This document shows positions 47,331-58,481 of a stretch of 64,000 bases of DNA, piece after piece. Under the pieces are notes generated by a model, which was not told the DNA's origin, did no database searches, and saw nothing but the letters and a program-made list of their open reading frames with translations. This DNA is from Ampelocalamus luodianensis (lineage: Eukaryota > Streptophyta > Magnoliopsida > Poales > Poaceae), in NCBI GenBank assembly GCA_036346255.1, contig CM070633.1:16244001-16308000 (forward strand). Reading direction: 5' to 3'. Both the position numbers and the translations under genes were made by a program. How positions within the stretch are numbered: position 1 is the first letter of the stretch; each line of letters opens with the position of its first letter.

Positions 47331-48580
47331 ATGCAGATGCAGCGGCCGTGCCCCGAGGACTACTCCTTGAAGGAGACGTTGCCCCATCTTGGGGGTTTTA
47401 TGGCTGCAGGTGACAAGCTCACAAGCACATATGACCTTGTGGAGCAGATGCAGTATCTCTATGTGCGTGTTGTCAAGGCCAAGGATCTCCCTGCCAAAGA
47501 TGTGACTGGGAGCTGTGACCCATATGTTGAGATAAAGCTTGGCAATTGCATGGGCACCGCCCGCCACTTTGAAAAGAATACTAACCCTAAGTGGAACCAT
47601 GTCTTTGCCTTCTCCAAGGAACGCATCCAATCCTCCTATGTTGAGGTCATTGTCAAAGATAAGGACTTTGTTAAGGATGATTTCATTGGGCGAGTTGTGT
47701 TTGACCTCAATGAAGTTCCAAAGAGGTCCCACCTGACAGTCCATTGGCACCACAGTGGTACCATCTTGAGGATCGGAAGGGGGGCAAGGTGAAAGGAGTG
47801 CTCATATTGGCTGTCTGGATGGATGCACAAGCAGACGAAGCTTTCCCAGAAGCATGGCATTCTGATGTTGCAACAGTCCCTAGTGATGGTCTAGCAAGCA
47901 TAAGGTCTAAGGTGTAACTAACTCCTAAGCTTTGGTATCTCAGGGTAAATGTTATTGAGGCACAAGACCTGGTACCAAGTGACAAGAGCCGGTATCCAGA
48001 AGTTTATGTAGAAGCTACACTTGGGAACCAGTTTCTGAGGACAAGGATTTCTCCAAACAAGACTGTTAATCCCATGTGGAATGAGGATTTGATGTTTGTG
48101 GCAGCCGAACCGTTTGAGGAGCACTTGATTCTTAGCGTTGAGTATCGGATTGCACACAAGGATGAGGTCTTAGGCAAAGCAATTATTCCACTACAAAGTG
48201 TGGACAGAAGGCTCGACCACAGGCCAGTGCACAGAAGGTGGTATAATCTTGAGAAGCATGTAGTTGTGGATGGGGAGCCAAAGAAAAAAGACGTAAAGTT
48301 CTCTAGTCGTATTCATGTTAGGATTTGTTTGGAAGGTGGGTATCATGTTCTGGATGAGTAACACATTGCAGTAGTGATCTGAGGGCCACCGCAAAACAGT
48401 TGTGGAAGCCTAGCATTGGGGTTCTCGAGCTAGGAATCTTAAACGCTCAGGGTTTGTTGCCAATGAAGACAAAGGATGGTCGTGGGACCACAGATTCTTA
48501 TTGTGTTGCAAAGTATGGGCACAAATGGGTTAGAACAAGGACTATTATCGACAGTTTCTACCCCAAATGGAATGAGCAAT

Positions 48581-50650
48581 TGTTGGACCGAAAAGGCGAC
48601 TAGAGGGGTGGGTGGGTTTGAATAGGAGCACAAACTCTTTTTCTCCCAAATCAAATTCAATACGAATCTCACTCCAATAACTATGAAAGCTATGAAGATC
48701 AATTAATCAAGCACAACGAAAGACTTGTATTGAATCCAATCAAAACCCCGAAGCAAAATCAACACAAAACTAAAACACCAAGTCTCGGGTGTCTGACCTC
48801 TCACGGGGGCGGTCAGACTGGTTGGCCTAGCGGTCGGACCTCTCTCTTGGGCGGTCAGACCTCTAGTTCAATGAACAGTGATATCAGCACGAAAAACCAA
48901 AACGCAAATTGAGCTTACTTTTGATTCGTGCATCCAAACCTCATGAAACTTGACACACACCTTCTCAAGGATGTTAGGAACCTATTCCAAGCAACGATCG
49001 TGAAGATCCTTGCCAAAGTTCAGACTTTTTTCCATTTGAGTGAAGGTGGTTCGAAAACCGAGTCAAAAATAAAATCTGATCTAGAGACTTGCTCGTGGGT
49101 GATTGATGATCAAGATGATCCTAGATCGGTTCCCACATGTTGCAGCAAGTTAGATCACAGCAAGAACCAACCAAAAGCTCACGGATCAAAGAAAGACTCA
49201 AAATCACCAAATAGAGAGAAAGAAAGCAAATGAACTCATCTTTGAGAGAACTTTCTTTGGATTGATTTGATATGGTATTGGTTTACAACCACTCCATCAA
49301 TGGAGGACAAAGACTCAATACATGAGCACGAAATAAAATCCAACTCTTTAGAACTCTAACCTCCACTACTCCTCTCCCTAAGCAAACTAGGGTTTCAAAC
49401 ACATTAAAGGGTTGAGGGGGTGCAGCCACCTCCCTCCTCTATTTATAGTAGAGGCTTAGACCTTCTAGAAGAGCTTCCCTAATGGGCTCCTGTTAAGGCC
49501 CAAAACAAACGGGTCACACACGCACGCATTTTAAAGCGTCGTCTTCATCTCCTCTTGACCTAATCCGCTTCTCCACGCACCGTCTTGCGCCGCGGGTTAG
49601 CAAAAGGTCACCAAGGTGGTATTTGGTAAAATTACCAAAATACCCCTTCTCGGTCCTTCTTCAAAGACCGAGTCCAATCTTCGCGAAGCAGTCGCATGCT
49701 CCGCCACGTGTAGGTTGATCCAACGGCTCTCATCATGTCGGCAAGTCTCTCCCATCCGGCTCCCACCGAAACCACCATGGCACTTGCACCAACCCCCGCG
49801 CCGCTTGATCCAACCCGTCGCACCGAACTGCCCGTTCGGTCACATTTGTCCATCTTGCACCATGCTTGAGTCCAATGACTTCTCTCGGCATCATCGATCG
49901 TTCTGAACCTCAACTCTCCAAGCCTAGTCCCGATCATCCTCGCCATTGACCGTCATTGACCACCAAGCAACCTGCACAACAATAAACAAGCAAATCGAAA
50001 CCGGGAACAAGTTCTTCACAACTTGACCCACGTTAGTCAAAACATGCATCATGCAACACATTTGCACTGACACCCATGAGATTGACCTAACACCCAACAC
50101 ATTGCTGCCAAGAAGGCCAGTAACTTAAGTCAAAACCGGTCAGACCGTCAGCATGACCGGTCGGACCATTTCCCTTACCGGTCAGACCGCCAGCCAAGGG
50201 CCGGTCTGACCGCCAGTCCAAGACTTAGCCAAATTCCAGCTTGGAAATCCGCAACCTCTCTGAAAATTTCAAACGAATAGAAATTTTGCCTAGAGGCTCC
50301 AAACATTATGGGACCAAGAGCAGTAGAACTTCCTCTCTTGCCTACACCCTCTATTTTTGGTCCAGCTCAACAAATCACAGCCACTTACATGGCCGGTCTG
50401 ACCGCTCAGCGGTGGCGGTCGACCGCGCCCATCGGCCGGTCGGACGCCCGCCGGCGGTCGATCGCTAGTCTCTCAACCCGGAGCTTGACCCGAACCACGG
50501 CCGGTCTGACCGCCACCATGGCCGGTTAGACCGCCTGAGGCTTGACAGAACTTGAACTTTATTGAAAACGCTTGTTTCCGCAAACCTTCAACGTCATTGC
50601 CAATTGTCACATCATCCTAAGATCATGAGCATATCCCCATGATATCCATA
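48581..50650 (-). repeat. 3' LTR of the Sirevirus-like element
   Basis: 2,070 bp, TGTTGGACCGAAAAGG… to …GATATCCATA. Very similar to 56430-58481 apart from scattered changes and a GC-shifted patch at 50,410-50,465. It includes clusters of the palindromic word CGGTCTGACCG and its variants. Confidence 0.9.
50130..50532. repeat. Palindromic GGTC(A/T)GACC cluster in the left LTR
   Basis: The word GGTCAGACCG or its reverse complement CGGTCTGACC occurs repeatedly, with ACCGGTCAGACCG and GGCCGGTCTGACCG forms, both near 50,130-50,225 and 50,390-50,532. A smaller group lies at 48,785-48,860. The right LTR has the same groups at 57,980-58,065, 58,238-58,370 and 56,632-56,710. The words are near-perfect palindromes. 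Confidence 0.8.
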
Positions 50651-50661
50651 ATCTCCCCTTG
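50651..50661 (-). promoter_or_regulatory. Polypurine tract of the Sirevirus-like element
   Basis: The minus strand reads CAAGGGGAGAT directly before the LTR start (TATGGATATC), the second-strand priming site. Confidence 0.8.
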
Positions 50662-52338
50662 ATGAACACATTGGCAATTTCCAACAAAAGCAAATTTTGA
50701 GGTTTGAAAAGTAAAAACTCGACGTTTTCGCGTAAATGCACAACTTGATCCATATGCAAGAGAAAGCAATAGAAATGACCAAGCTGGCTTCAGAATAGTA
50801 TAGGCAAGTGAGATAAGGCAAAAAGAAAGCGAGAAAGCTTCATTTTCCAAAAAGAGTCAAAATCCCACTTAAGGTCCATATGAAAGAACAATTGTTCGAT
50901 ATGACCTTTGATCATCGTGAGGCTCAAGAATTGCAATTCAAGTTCAGAAATGGCAATACGAACAAACGAATGCAAATATGAAACTCCCCCTCACTATGAT
51001 CCTCAGATTTCAGAAAATTTCAAATTCTCCAATTCCCCCCTTTTTTAACACTTTTATATCTTCTCCCCTTTATACATCTCGAAATACCTTCTCCCCCTTT
51101 GACAATGGAGTCATCAAGGAATCACGCCTTCCTCTCGTCCAGAGATAATAAATGCAGAATGAGAGAAAAACATAAGAAGGAGCATTCATGAAATGCAATA
51201 GAGTGGCTTCATATTTTTGTATTTTTCAATTTTTGATTACAAGAAGCTTTGGAGATTACCCAAAAGAACAAGCTAGCATTTATAATATTGCACAAACAAC
51301 ATATCATCCTGAATACGCTAGCAAGATCATGATAAGACATATATAACAAAGCTAAAACTGGAAGGCTCAATATAAAGCAATGAATTTTAGCATTTTAAGC
51401 AAAGCTTCAAATCTAGCAAGTTCATCAACAGGGATCCTAAGATGATACTGACCATGTCAAAATGTCAATGTGAGATCAAAAGCTAACAATGACCACGGTA
51501 AGAGACAAACAGGTCCTGAATTGAATCATTTTGCTCAATTTTTCTCAAACGCCTATTTTTCAACAGTTTTTCATTTGCAATGAATATTGAAGTTGATTAA
51601 AGGTATATCTTAGTGAAGAAAATCCTGGACTAGGAGCCATCCACAAACTCTTTCTAAGCTTCTACCAGGGCGACAAATCTTGAGGTTCATGTTACCCTCA
51701 AAATTTCGATAAGCAGTCCCCATGAGATCGTCTGGATCATCAAACTATCTCCAAGTTCATGTCTATGACATGCAGTCTCGTGAGAGTAGTTTGGCACATT
51801 TTAAGCACAAGACAATCTTTAAATTTGATTTTTCATGTTTCACAAGAGCAGATTTAGATTTTTAAAAGAACAAGAAGCTCAAGTAATGATCAATACTAGA
51901 TTCAAGAGCTAACACAGCAATTTTGACAGAGCTAATGTCACAAAAGGAGCACTAATTGCGCAACTAGCTAAAACATCCACAAATTGCAGTTTTTAGTTCA
52001 AGTTGTCTTAAAGTTCTGGCTCATTCAGCAAAAACTTAGCTACACATGTGAAAGCATGATAATTCTAGTAAGTCAAAGAACTAGACATGACATTGAGCAG
52101 AATTGAAATACTAAAACTCAAGAGGGTAATAAGCAAAGCTTCATCAATTTTAAAAGACAAGCAGAAAAACTTATATTACAATGCATCTTTTTGGATTTTC
52201 ATATGAATGCAATATGATACAACGAGATGCGAGAAAAACTCAAAAAGCCTAAAAAGATCAAAAAGATCAAAAAGTTCAAAAGAAGACCAAGAAAAGATCA
52301 GATGAACAAGGTAAGATCATAAAAGATCAAACTCCCCC
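50662..52338 (-). other. Non-coding linker between RNase H and the polypurine tract
   Basis: About 1.7 kb of AT-rich sequence with no open frame of note. It includes a short A-rich repeat near 52,250-52,275 (ATCAAAAAGATCAAAAAG). Some Sirevirus-lineage elements carry an env-like frame here; none is visible in this copy. Confidence 0.6.
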
Positions 52339-52760
52339 TCAAACCAACCCGTAGGGATAAATTACCCCTAGCTCACTTCTCAAGGTGGCAAACCTAGTTG
52401 GATCTAAAGGCTTGGTGAGGATATCAGCTAACTGAGTCTCGGACTCCACGAAATGCAGCACAATATCACCCTTCTCGACATGGTCTCTAAGGAAGTGATA
52501 GCGAATGTCTATGTGCTTGGTCCTAGAGTGTTGCATAGGGTTTTTAGCAATGTTAATAGCAGAAGTGTTATCAAAGAAAAGAAGAACACTATCAAAAGCC
52601 AACCCAAAGTCCTTAAGAGTGGACACCATCAACAAAATCGACTACAAAGAACTAGCTAGCGTGACTACATATTCACTTCATGAGTGGATTGTGCAATGTA
52701 AGACCGCTTCCTAGAAGACCAAGAGACAAGAGAAGTGCCAAGAAGAGGTACTCTTCTCTT
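52339..52760 (-). pseudogene. Copia RNase H
   Basis: The open part (52,339-52,635) has FFDNTSAINIAKNPMQHSRTKHIDIRYHFLRDHVE split over conserved RNase H motifs and ends ADILTKPLD…, the standard copia C-terminus. Upstream (52,640-52,760) VSWSSRKRSYIAQSTHE matches the domain start, then stops interrupt it. Confidence 0.85.
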
Positions 52761-52761
52761 C

Positions 52762-53738
52762 CTATCTAGCCGACGACGCAAAATCGAATCGAAAACCCCG
52801 AATGGACAAAGAAGAAGAACATGAATACCAAATGTCATACTGGAGGGTAGAATGTAAATACCTGAAGATGCGCTTAACGGCTTGGCGATGGGAAGTCCTC
52901 GGAGATGCCTGAAACCTCGCACAGAGACAGACCGCGAAGTGGATGTCCGGTCTTGAGGCCGTCAGGTATAGGAGGGAGCCGATCATGCTGCGGTACTCGC
53001 GTTGATCCACGGCTTCTCCTTCCTCATCTGGATCCAGAACAGTCGAAGTCGCCATGGGAGTGGCGATCGGCTTGCAGTCACCCATCTCGAAGCGCTTGAG
53101 CAGATCCTTGGTGTACTTCGTCTGATGGATGAAGATCCCTTCCTTGCATTGGTTGATTTGAAGCCCCAGAAAGTAGTTGAGTTCTCCCATCATACTTATC
53201 TCAAATTCCCTGGACATGGTCTTAGAAAAACTAGAAACAAGAGCATGAGAAGAACCACCAAAGATAATATCATCTACATAAATCTGAGCAAGCAGGAAGT
53301 CATTGCCACGCCTAAGAATGAACAGGGTCTTGTCTACCTTTCCCATCTCAAAGTCATTCTTAAGCAGAAAAGTCTTAAGTCTATCATACCAGGCTCTAGG
53401 GGCTTGCTTAAGACCATACAATGCTTTGGATAGCTTAAAAACATGATGTGGATGTTTGGGATTCTCAAAGCTTGGGGTTGTCTAACATACACTTCCTCCT
53501 CTATAAAATCATTCAAAAAGGCACTCTTAACATCCATCTGATATAATCTAAAACCCTTAGAGGCAGCAAATGGAAGCAGAATGCGAATGGCTTCCAATCT
53601 AGCAACAGGAGCAAATGTCTCATCAAAATCTAACCCCTCAACTTGGCTAAAACCCTCAGCTACCAACCTAGCCTTGTTTCTAATCACAGAACCATCCTCA
53701 TTTTGTTTATTTTTGAACACCCAACGGGTTCCTATCAC
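52762..53738 (-). pseudogene. Copia reverse transcriptase with one frameshift
   Basis: The first frame (53,334-53,738) starts GTRWVFKNKQNEDG and includes MDVKSAFLN. The second (52,762-53,421) has MYGLKQAPRAWYDRL, the active site IYVDDIIFGG and GSLLYLTASRPDIHFAV. The frames join near 53,420-53,450, where a small indel has occurred. Both active-site Asp residues are present. Confidence 0.88.
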
Positions 53739-54568
53739 ATATGACCACTAGGAGGTTCTACTAGGTTCCAGACCTTGTTCCTCTCAAAATTCTCTAACTC
53801 CTCATGCATGACATTAACCCAGCTAGAATCAGATAATGCATGTGATATATCGCGGGGTTCGAAAGAAGCAACAAATGCAGAATGGGAGTAGAGACTCTGA
53901 TCGTGATACTTGGAGCGAGTGACTCGCTCATGAAGATTACCGATCATCTGATCCGGAGGATGACGCCTCTGAATGTGAAGTGGAGCGCCCGGGGGAGACA
54001 ACATCTCTTCGACCTCCGCAGGTACTGCTGATGATGAAGATGCAGCAGGAGCCTCAACTGAAGGTGAAGTAGTCGCAGCAGGTTCTGGAGCTTGGACAGG
54101 AACATCAGAAACAGGTGAAGGAGCAGTATCAAGTTCATCCTCATCTTCTTTAACAAAAGTGCTCTTTGTCACCTGTAAGTCACCTGAAACATCGAATCTA
54201 GCTCCAGGGCTAGTCTCATCAAAAGTGACATTGCATGTCTCCTGGACAATGTTAGTTTCAATATTAAAAACCCGAAAACCCCTCGAATGTGCAATAAATC
54301 CTAGTCCAGGTTTCTTCTTTTCTAAATGACCATTTCTCATAAAAGCTCTAGGTTGATGAGATGATATTCTAGCAAGATTTCTCCTAGCATTTTTCAACTT
54401 ACGCCAATAAAACTCAACCAAATGCCCATCCTTCTTGCAATAGGTGCAATGGTACTTGGTACCACTGGGAGAAGCACCTTTTGACTGTACAGATGGTTGG
54501 GCAAAACCTGCAGATTTGAAAGTGATTTTTGCAGGTTGGGTATCAAATTTAACTAAGCTATTTTTCAA
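53735..54568 (-). CDS. Gag C-terminal zinc knuckle joined to the integrase C-terminal tail
   Basis: Begins in gag-like sequence and has a second knuckle-like motif, CTYCKKDGHLVEFYWRK (about 54,420-54,470). It then passes, near 54,310-54,400, straight into the region that normally follows integrase (GFRVFNIETN, CNVTFDETSPG). A Pro/Ala/Ser-rich acidic linker and the start of RT (SWVNVMHEELENFERNKVWNLV) follow. Protease, pre-integrase and integrase core, normally about 1.5-2 kb here, are absent without a stop at the join. This is an in-frame deletion derivative of pol. Confidence 0.8.
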   Translation of the reverse strand: MKNSLVKFDTQPAKITFKSAGFAQPSVQSKGASPSGTKYHCTYCKKDGHLVEFYWRKLKNARRNLARISSHQPRAFMRNGHLEKKKPGLGFIAHSRGFRVFNIETNIVQETCNVTFDETSPGARFDVSGDLQVTKSTFVKEDEDELDTAPSPVSDVPVQAPEPAATTSPSVEAPAASSSSAVPAEVEEMLSPPGAPLHIQRRHPPDQMIGNLHERVTRSKYHDQSLYSHSAFVASFEPRDISHALSDSSWVNVMHEELENFERNKVWNLVEPPSGHM

Positions 54569-54616
54569 AATTTGAATGCCACTAGATTTGTCCTGGGCAA
54601 AGTTGTATCCTAACCC

Positions 54617-56371
54617 TTACTTCTTATAAGGAGTTTTTGACTTGTCAAGAATAATGTTCAACTGTTTCTTACCTTTAGAGAATCTTTCTAATGTGTCCTT
54701 AAGGTAAGCAATTTCTTTTCCAAAGTTAACACATGAATCACAAGTTTTAGCGTTAAGCCTCTTCTTATAAAGATCAACTTCAAGCTTAAGAGCTTCACAT
54801 GAAGCACAAGTAGCAGAATTAATATTGTCCTTAAGCTTGGCATATTTAGCTCTAGCTGCTTCTACGATATCATGTATTTCATGTTCACGTTCTAAGCAGA
54901 CAAAGCAAAAGCTAGATTCAACTACATCAAAAACAACCAACTTGCTAGACTCTAAGCATTTTTCGCAAGGAGCAGATTTAACTTCAACTAGTTCAGTCCT
55001 AGCATTTTCAAGTTGTTGCAAAGCAATATCATGAGCAGATTGCAGTTTAGCCAATTCAGAATGGAAAGCATGGCAGGATGAGCATTCATCAGATTCAAGA
55101 CTCTTAGCATTCACAAGTTCTAATGTGAGTTTATCTACTTGTGACTCTAACTCCTTATTCCTAGTCATGATGAATTTTAAGGTTTTATCCTGACCTAGCA
55201 TTTGCTCATAGACAGTTTCGCATCTAGCAAAGAGAACATCATAGGAGGGAGATACCTCATTGTTGTCATTGATGTCGTCGGAATCAGCCATAAAGCACAT
55301 GCTTGTGAAGTCCTTAGCCTTTCCCTTCTTGTCTTGAGGGAACTCCTCCTCCTTGTCCTCCTCGCTCCCGGAGTCCACATCGCTCAAGGATCGATCTCCA
55401 AGAGCGGCAAGAACCGGTGGCGACCTTCCGAGCTTGGCATCATCAAACTTGGACTTGAGTCCCGAGGCTTCTTCCAAGTGGCTTTTCATCCTTGTGGTTG
55501 CTCTTCCTTCAAGCATGGGGCAATTTGCCCGGATGTGATTAAGCTCTCCACACTCATAACAAGTCACAGGGCCGCCTCTCTTTTTGTTTCTCATATTGTT
55601 GTAGGCCCATGTGAACTTCTTAATCAAAAGTGCCATCTCGGGCTCAGGAATATTTTCAAAATCCTCTTCTTGAATTGCAGATAAAGAAGCAAGAGAAATT
55701 CCAGAAAAAAGCTCAAACGACCCATCAGAGGCTCTCTTGAGCGGATCTGCTACCAAAGCCATGTTATCCTTTTTAGAATGGCCGCTCCTCTGGATCTCAT
55801 GAGTCTTGAGCTTGCTATAGAGCAGCTCCAAAGTCAGATCAGAGAAGTTGACATTTTCTTGAATGGCGGTAGCCTTCATCTCCCACTCCCTAGTGTTGAT
55901 TGCAGCCAAGAGATGGGTGGCATTTTTAGACTGGGTAAATTCAATACCAACAGCCTTCATCTGATTTATCACTGTATTAAAGCGACTGAAAATGTCATCG
56001 ATACTCTCTCTAGGACGCATCTCGAATTTGTTATATTCTCTTTTATAGACCATCTGACGCACTTGCTTGATTTGGGAAGAACCCTCATGATAGGTTTTGA
56101 GGGTCTTTCAAATCTCATGTGCGGTCTCGAGAAAACAAATCCTATTATACTCCTGTCTACCAAGACCACCATACAGAAAATTCTTTGCCTTATGGCCGTT
56201 AGCCAAGAGGGCTTCAGAAGCCGGCGTAGCAACCTCAAGCAAGATGAGCGGAGCTTGAACAACCTCCCATACACCTCGTCCTTCGCTCTGAAGAAATACA
56301 CGCATGCGGTTCTTCCAAAAGGCATAGTCGTGCCCATCGAAGATATGCGGTTTGGAGGAGTACTTATCCAT
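54617..56371 (-). pseudogene. Sirevirus-type gag
   Basis: ATG at 56,371 (MDKYSSKPHIFDGHDYAFWK) opens 87 codons. A TGA near 56,110 separates this from a 481-residue frame (56,062-54,617). That frame has NKFEMRPRESIDDIFSRFN, LLAAINTREWEMKATAIQE and the zinc knuckle CYECGELNHIRANC (about 55,520-55,565). A long tail rich in Glu/Lys/Leu follows with repeated CX2C pairs (CSSC, CEKC, CASC, CDSC). Long, coiled-coil-rich gag is characteristic of Sireviruses. It ends TAA at 54,617. Confidence 0.85.
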
Positions 56372-56414
56372 CGCTAAGTTCAGTGACCGGTTAAGATCAA
56401 GATTGAACTAACCG

Positions 56415-56427
56415 GGTTCTGATACCA
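56415..56427 (-). promoter_or_regulatory. Primer-binding site of the Sirevirus-like element
   Basis: The minus strand reads TGGTATCAGAACC, two bases from the LTR edge, matching initiator tRNA-Met with one change. Confidence 0.8.
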
Positions 56428-56429
56428 CT

Positions 56430-58481
56430 TGTTGGACCAAAAAGGCGACTAGAGAGGGGGGGGTTGAATAGGAGTACAAACTTTTTTTCTCCCAAATCAA
56501 ATTCAATACGAATCACACTCCAATAACTATGAAAGCTATGAAGATCAATTAATCAAGCACAGCGGAAGACTTGTATTGAATCCAATCAAAATCCCGAAGC
56601 AAAATCAACACAAAACTAAAACACAAAGTCTCGGGCGGTCTGACCTCTCACGGGGGCGGTCAGACTGGTTAGCCTAGCGGTCGGACCTCTCTCTTGGGTG
56701 GTCAGACCTCTAGTTCAATGAACAGTGATATCAGCACGAAAAACCAAAACGCAAATTGAGCTAACTTTTGATTCGTGCATCCAAACCTCATGAAACTTGA
56801 CACACACCTTCTCAAGGATGTCAGGAACCTATTCCAAGCAACGATCGTGAAGATCCTTGCCAAAGTTCAGACCTTTTCCATTTGAGTGAAGGTGGTTCAA
56901 AAACCGAGTCAGAAACGAAATCTGATCTAGAGACTTGCTCGTGGGTGATTGATGATCAAGATGATCCTAGATGGGTTCCCACATGTTGCAGCAAGTTAGA
57001 TCATAGCTAGAAACCAACCAAAAACTCGCGGATCAAAGAAAGACTCAAAATCACCAAATAGAGAGAAAGAAAGCAAATGAACTCATCTTTGAGAGAACTT
57101 TCTTTGCATTGAATTGATATGGTATTGGTTTATAGCCACTCCATCAATGGAGGACAAAGACTCAATACATGAGCACAAAATAAAATCCAACTCTCTAGAA
57201 CCCTAACCTCCACTACTCCTCTCCCTAAGCAAACTAGGGTTTCAAACACATGAAAGGGTTGAGGAGGTGCAGCTACCTCCCTCCTCTATTTATAGTAGAG
57301 GCTTAGACCTTCTAGAAGAGCTTCCCTAATGGGCTCCCGTTAAGGCCCAAAACAAACGGGTCACACAAGCACGCATTTTAAAGCGTCGTCTTCATCTACT
57401 CTTGACCTAATCCGCTTCTCCACGCACCGTCTTGCGCCGCAGGTTAGCAAAAGGTCACCAAGGCGGTATTTGGTAAAATTATCAAAATACCCCTTCTCGG
57501 TCCTTCTTCAAAGACCGAGTCCAATCTTCGCGAAGCAGTCGCATGCTCCGCCACGTGTAGGTTGATCCAACGGCTCTCATCATGTCGGTAAGTCTCTCCC
57601 ATCCATCTCCCACCGAAACCACCATAGCACTTGCACTGACCCCCGCGCCGCTTGATCCAACCCGTCGCACCGAACTGCCCGTTCGGTCACCTTTGTCCAT
57701 CTTGCACCATGTTTGAGTCCAATGACTTCTCCCGGCATCGTCGATCGTTCTGAACCTCAGCTCTTCTAACCTAGTCCCGATCATCCTCGCCGTTGACCGT
57801 CGTTGACCACCAAGCAACCTGCACAACAATAGACAAGCAAATCGAAACCGGGAACAAGTTCTTCACAACTTGACCCACGTTAGTCAAAACATGCATCATG
57901 CAACATATATGCACTGACACCCATGAGATTGACCTAACACCCAACACATTGCTGCCAAGAAGGCTAGTAACCTAAGTCAAAACCGGTCAGACCGCCAGCA
58001 TGCCTGGTCGGACCGTTTCCCTTACCGATCAGACCGCCAGCCAAGGGCCGGTCTGACCGCCAGTCCAAGACTTAGCCAAATTCCAGCTTGGAAATCCGTA
58101 ACCTCTCTGAAAATTTCAAACGAATAGAACTTTTGCCTGGAGGCTCCAAAAATTATGGGACTAAGAGCAGTAGAACCTCCTCTCTTGCCTACACCCTCTA
58201 TTTTTGGCCCAGCTCAACAAACCACAGCCACTTACATGGCCGGTCTGACCGCTCAGCGGTAGCCGGTCAGACCGCCCCACTGGCCGGTCTGACCGCTAGT
58301 CTATCAACCCGGAGCTTGACCCGAACCACGGCCGGTCTGACCTCCACCACGGCCGGTTAGACCGCCTGAGGCCTGACAGAACTTGAACTTTGTCGAAAAC
58401 GCTTGTTTCCGCAAACCTTTAACGTCATTGCCAATTGTCACATCATCCTAAGATCATGAGCATATCCCTATAATATCCACA
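56430..58481 (-). repeat. 5' LTR of the Sirevirus-like element
   Basis: 2,052 bp, TGTTGGACCAAAAAGG… to …AATATCCACA on the plus strand, next to the primer-binding site. Partner of 48581-50650. The palindromic GGTCTGACCG words are intact here where the left copy is altered. Confidence 0.92.

Larger units (their letters stand above)
48581..58481 (-). mobile_element. Sirevirus-like Ty1/copia element, minus strand, inserted in the MCTP gene
   Basis: LTRs at 48581-50650 and 56430-58481, with target duplication GCAAT at 48,576-48,580 and 58,482-58,486, between two halves of the same C2 domain. The primer site (minus-strand TGGTATCAGAACC, 56,415-56,427) and polypurine tract (50,651-50,661) agree on minus orientation. 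Long LTRs (2.05 kb), a long gag with coiled-coil tail and a long non-coding stretch after RNase H fit the Sirevirus (SIRE1/Osr-like) lineage. Protease and integrase core are missing, so it was probably mobilised in trans. Confidence 0.92.

Noticed and set aside
47283..47753. 156-codon minus-strand frame
   Set aside because: Antisense to MCTP C2 domain 1.
50651..52338. Possible env-like gene after RNase H in the Sirevirus-like element
   Set aside because: No frame over about 75 codons, no signal peptide or membrane segment in a consistent frame; treated as non-coding linker.
55202..56377. Plus-strand frames of 160 and 199 codons
   Set aside because: Antisense to the well-supported Sirevirus gag.
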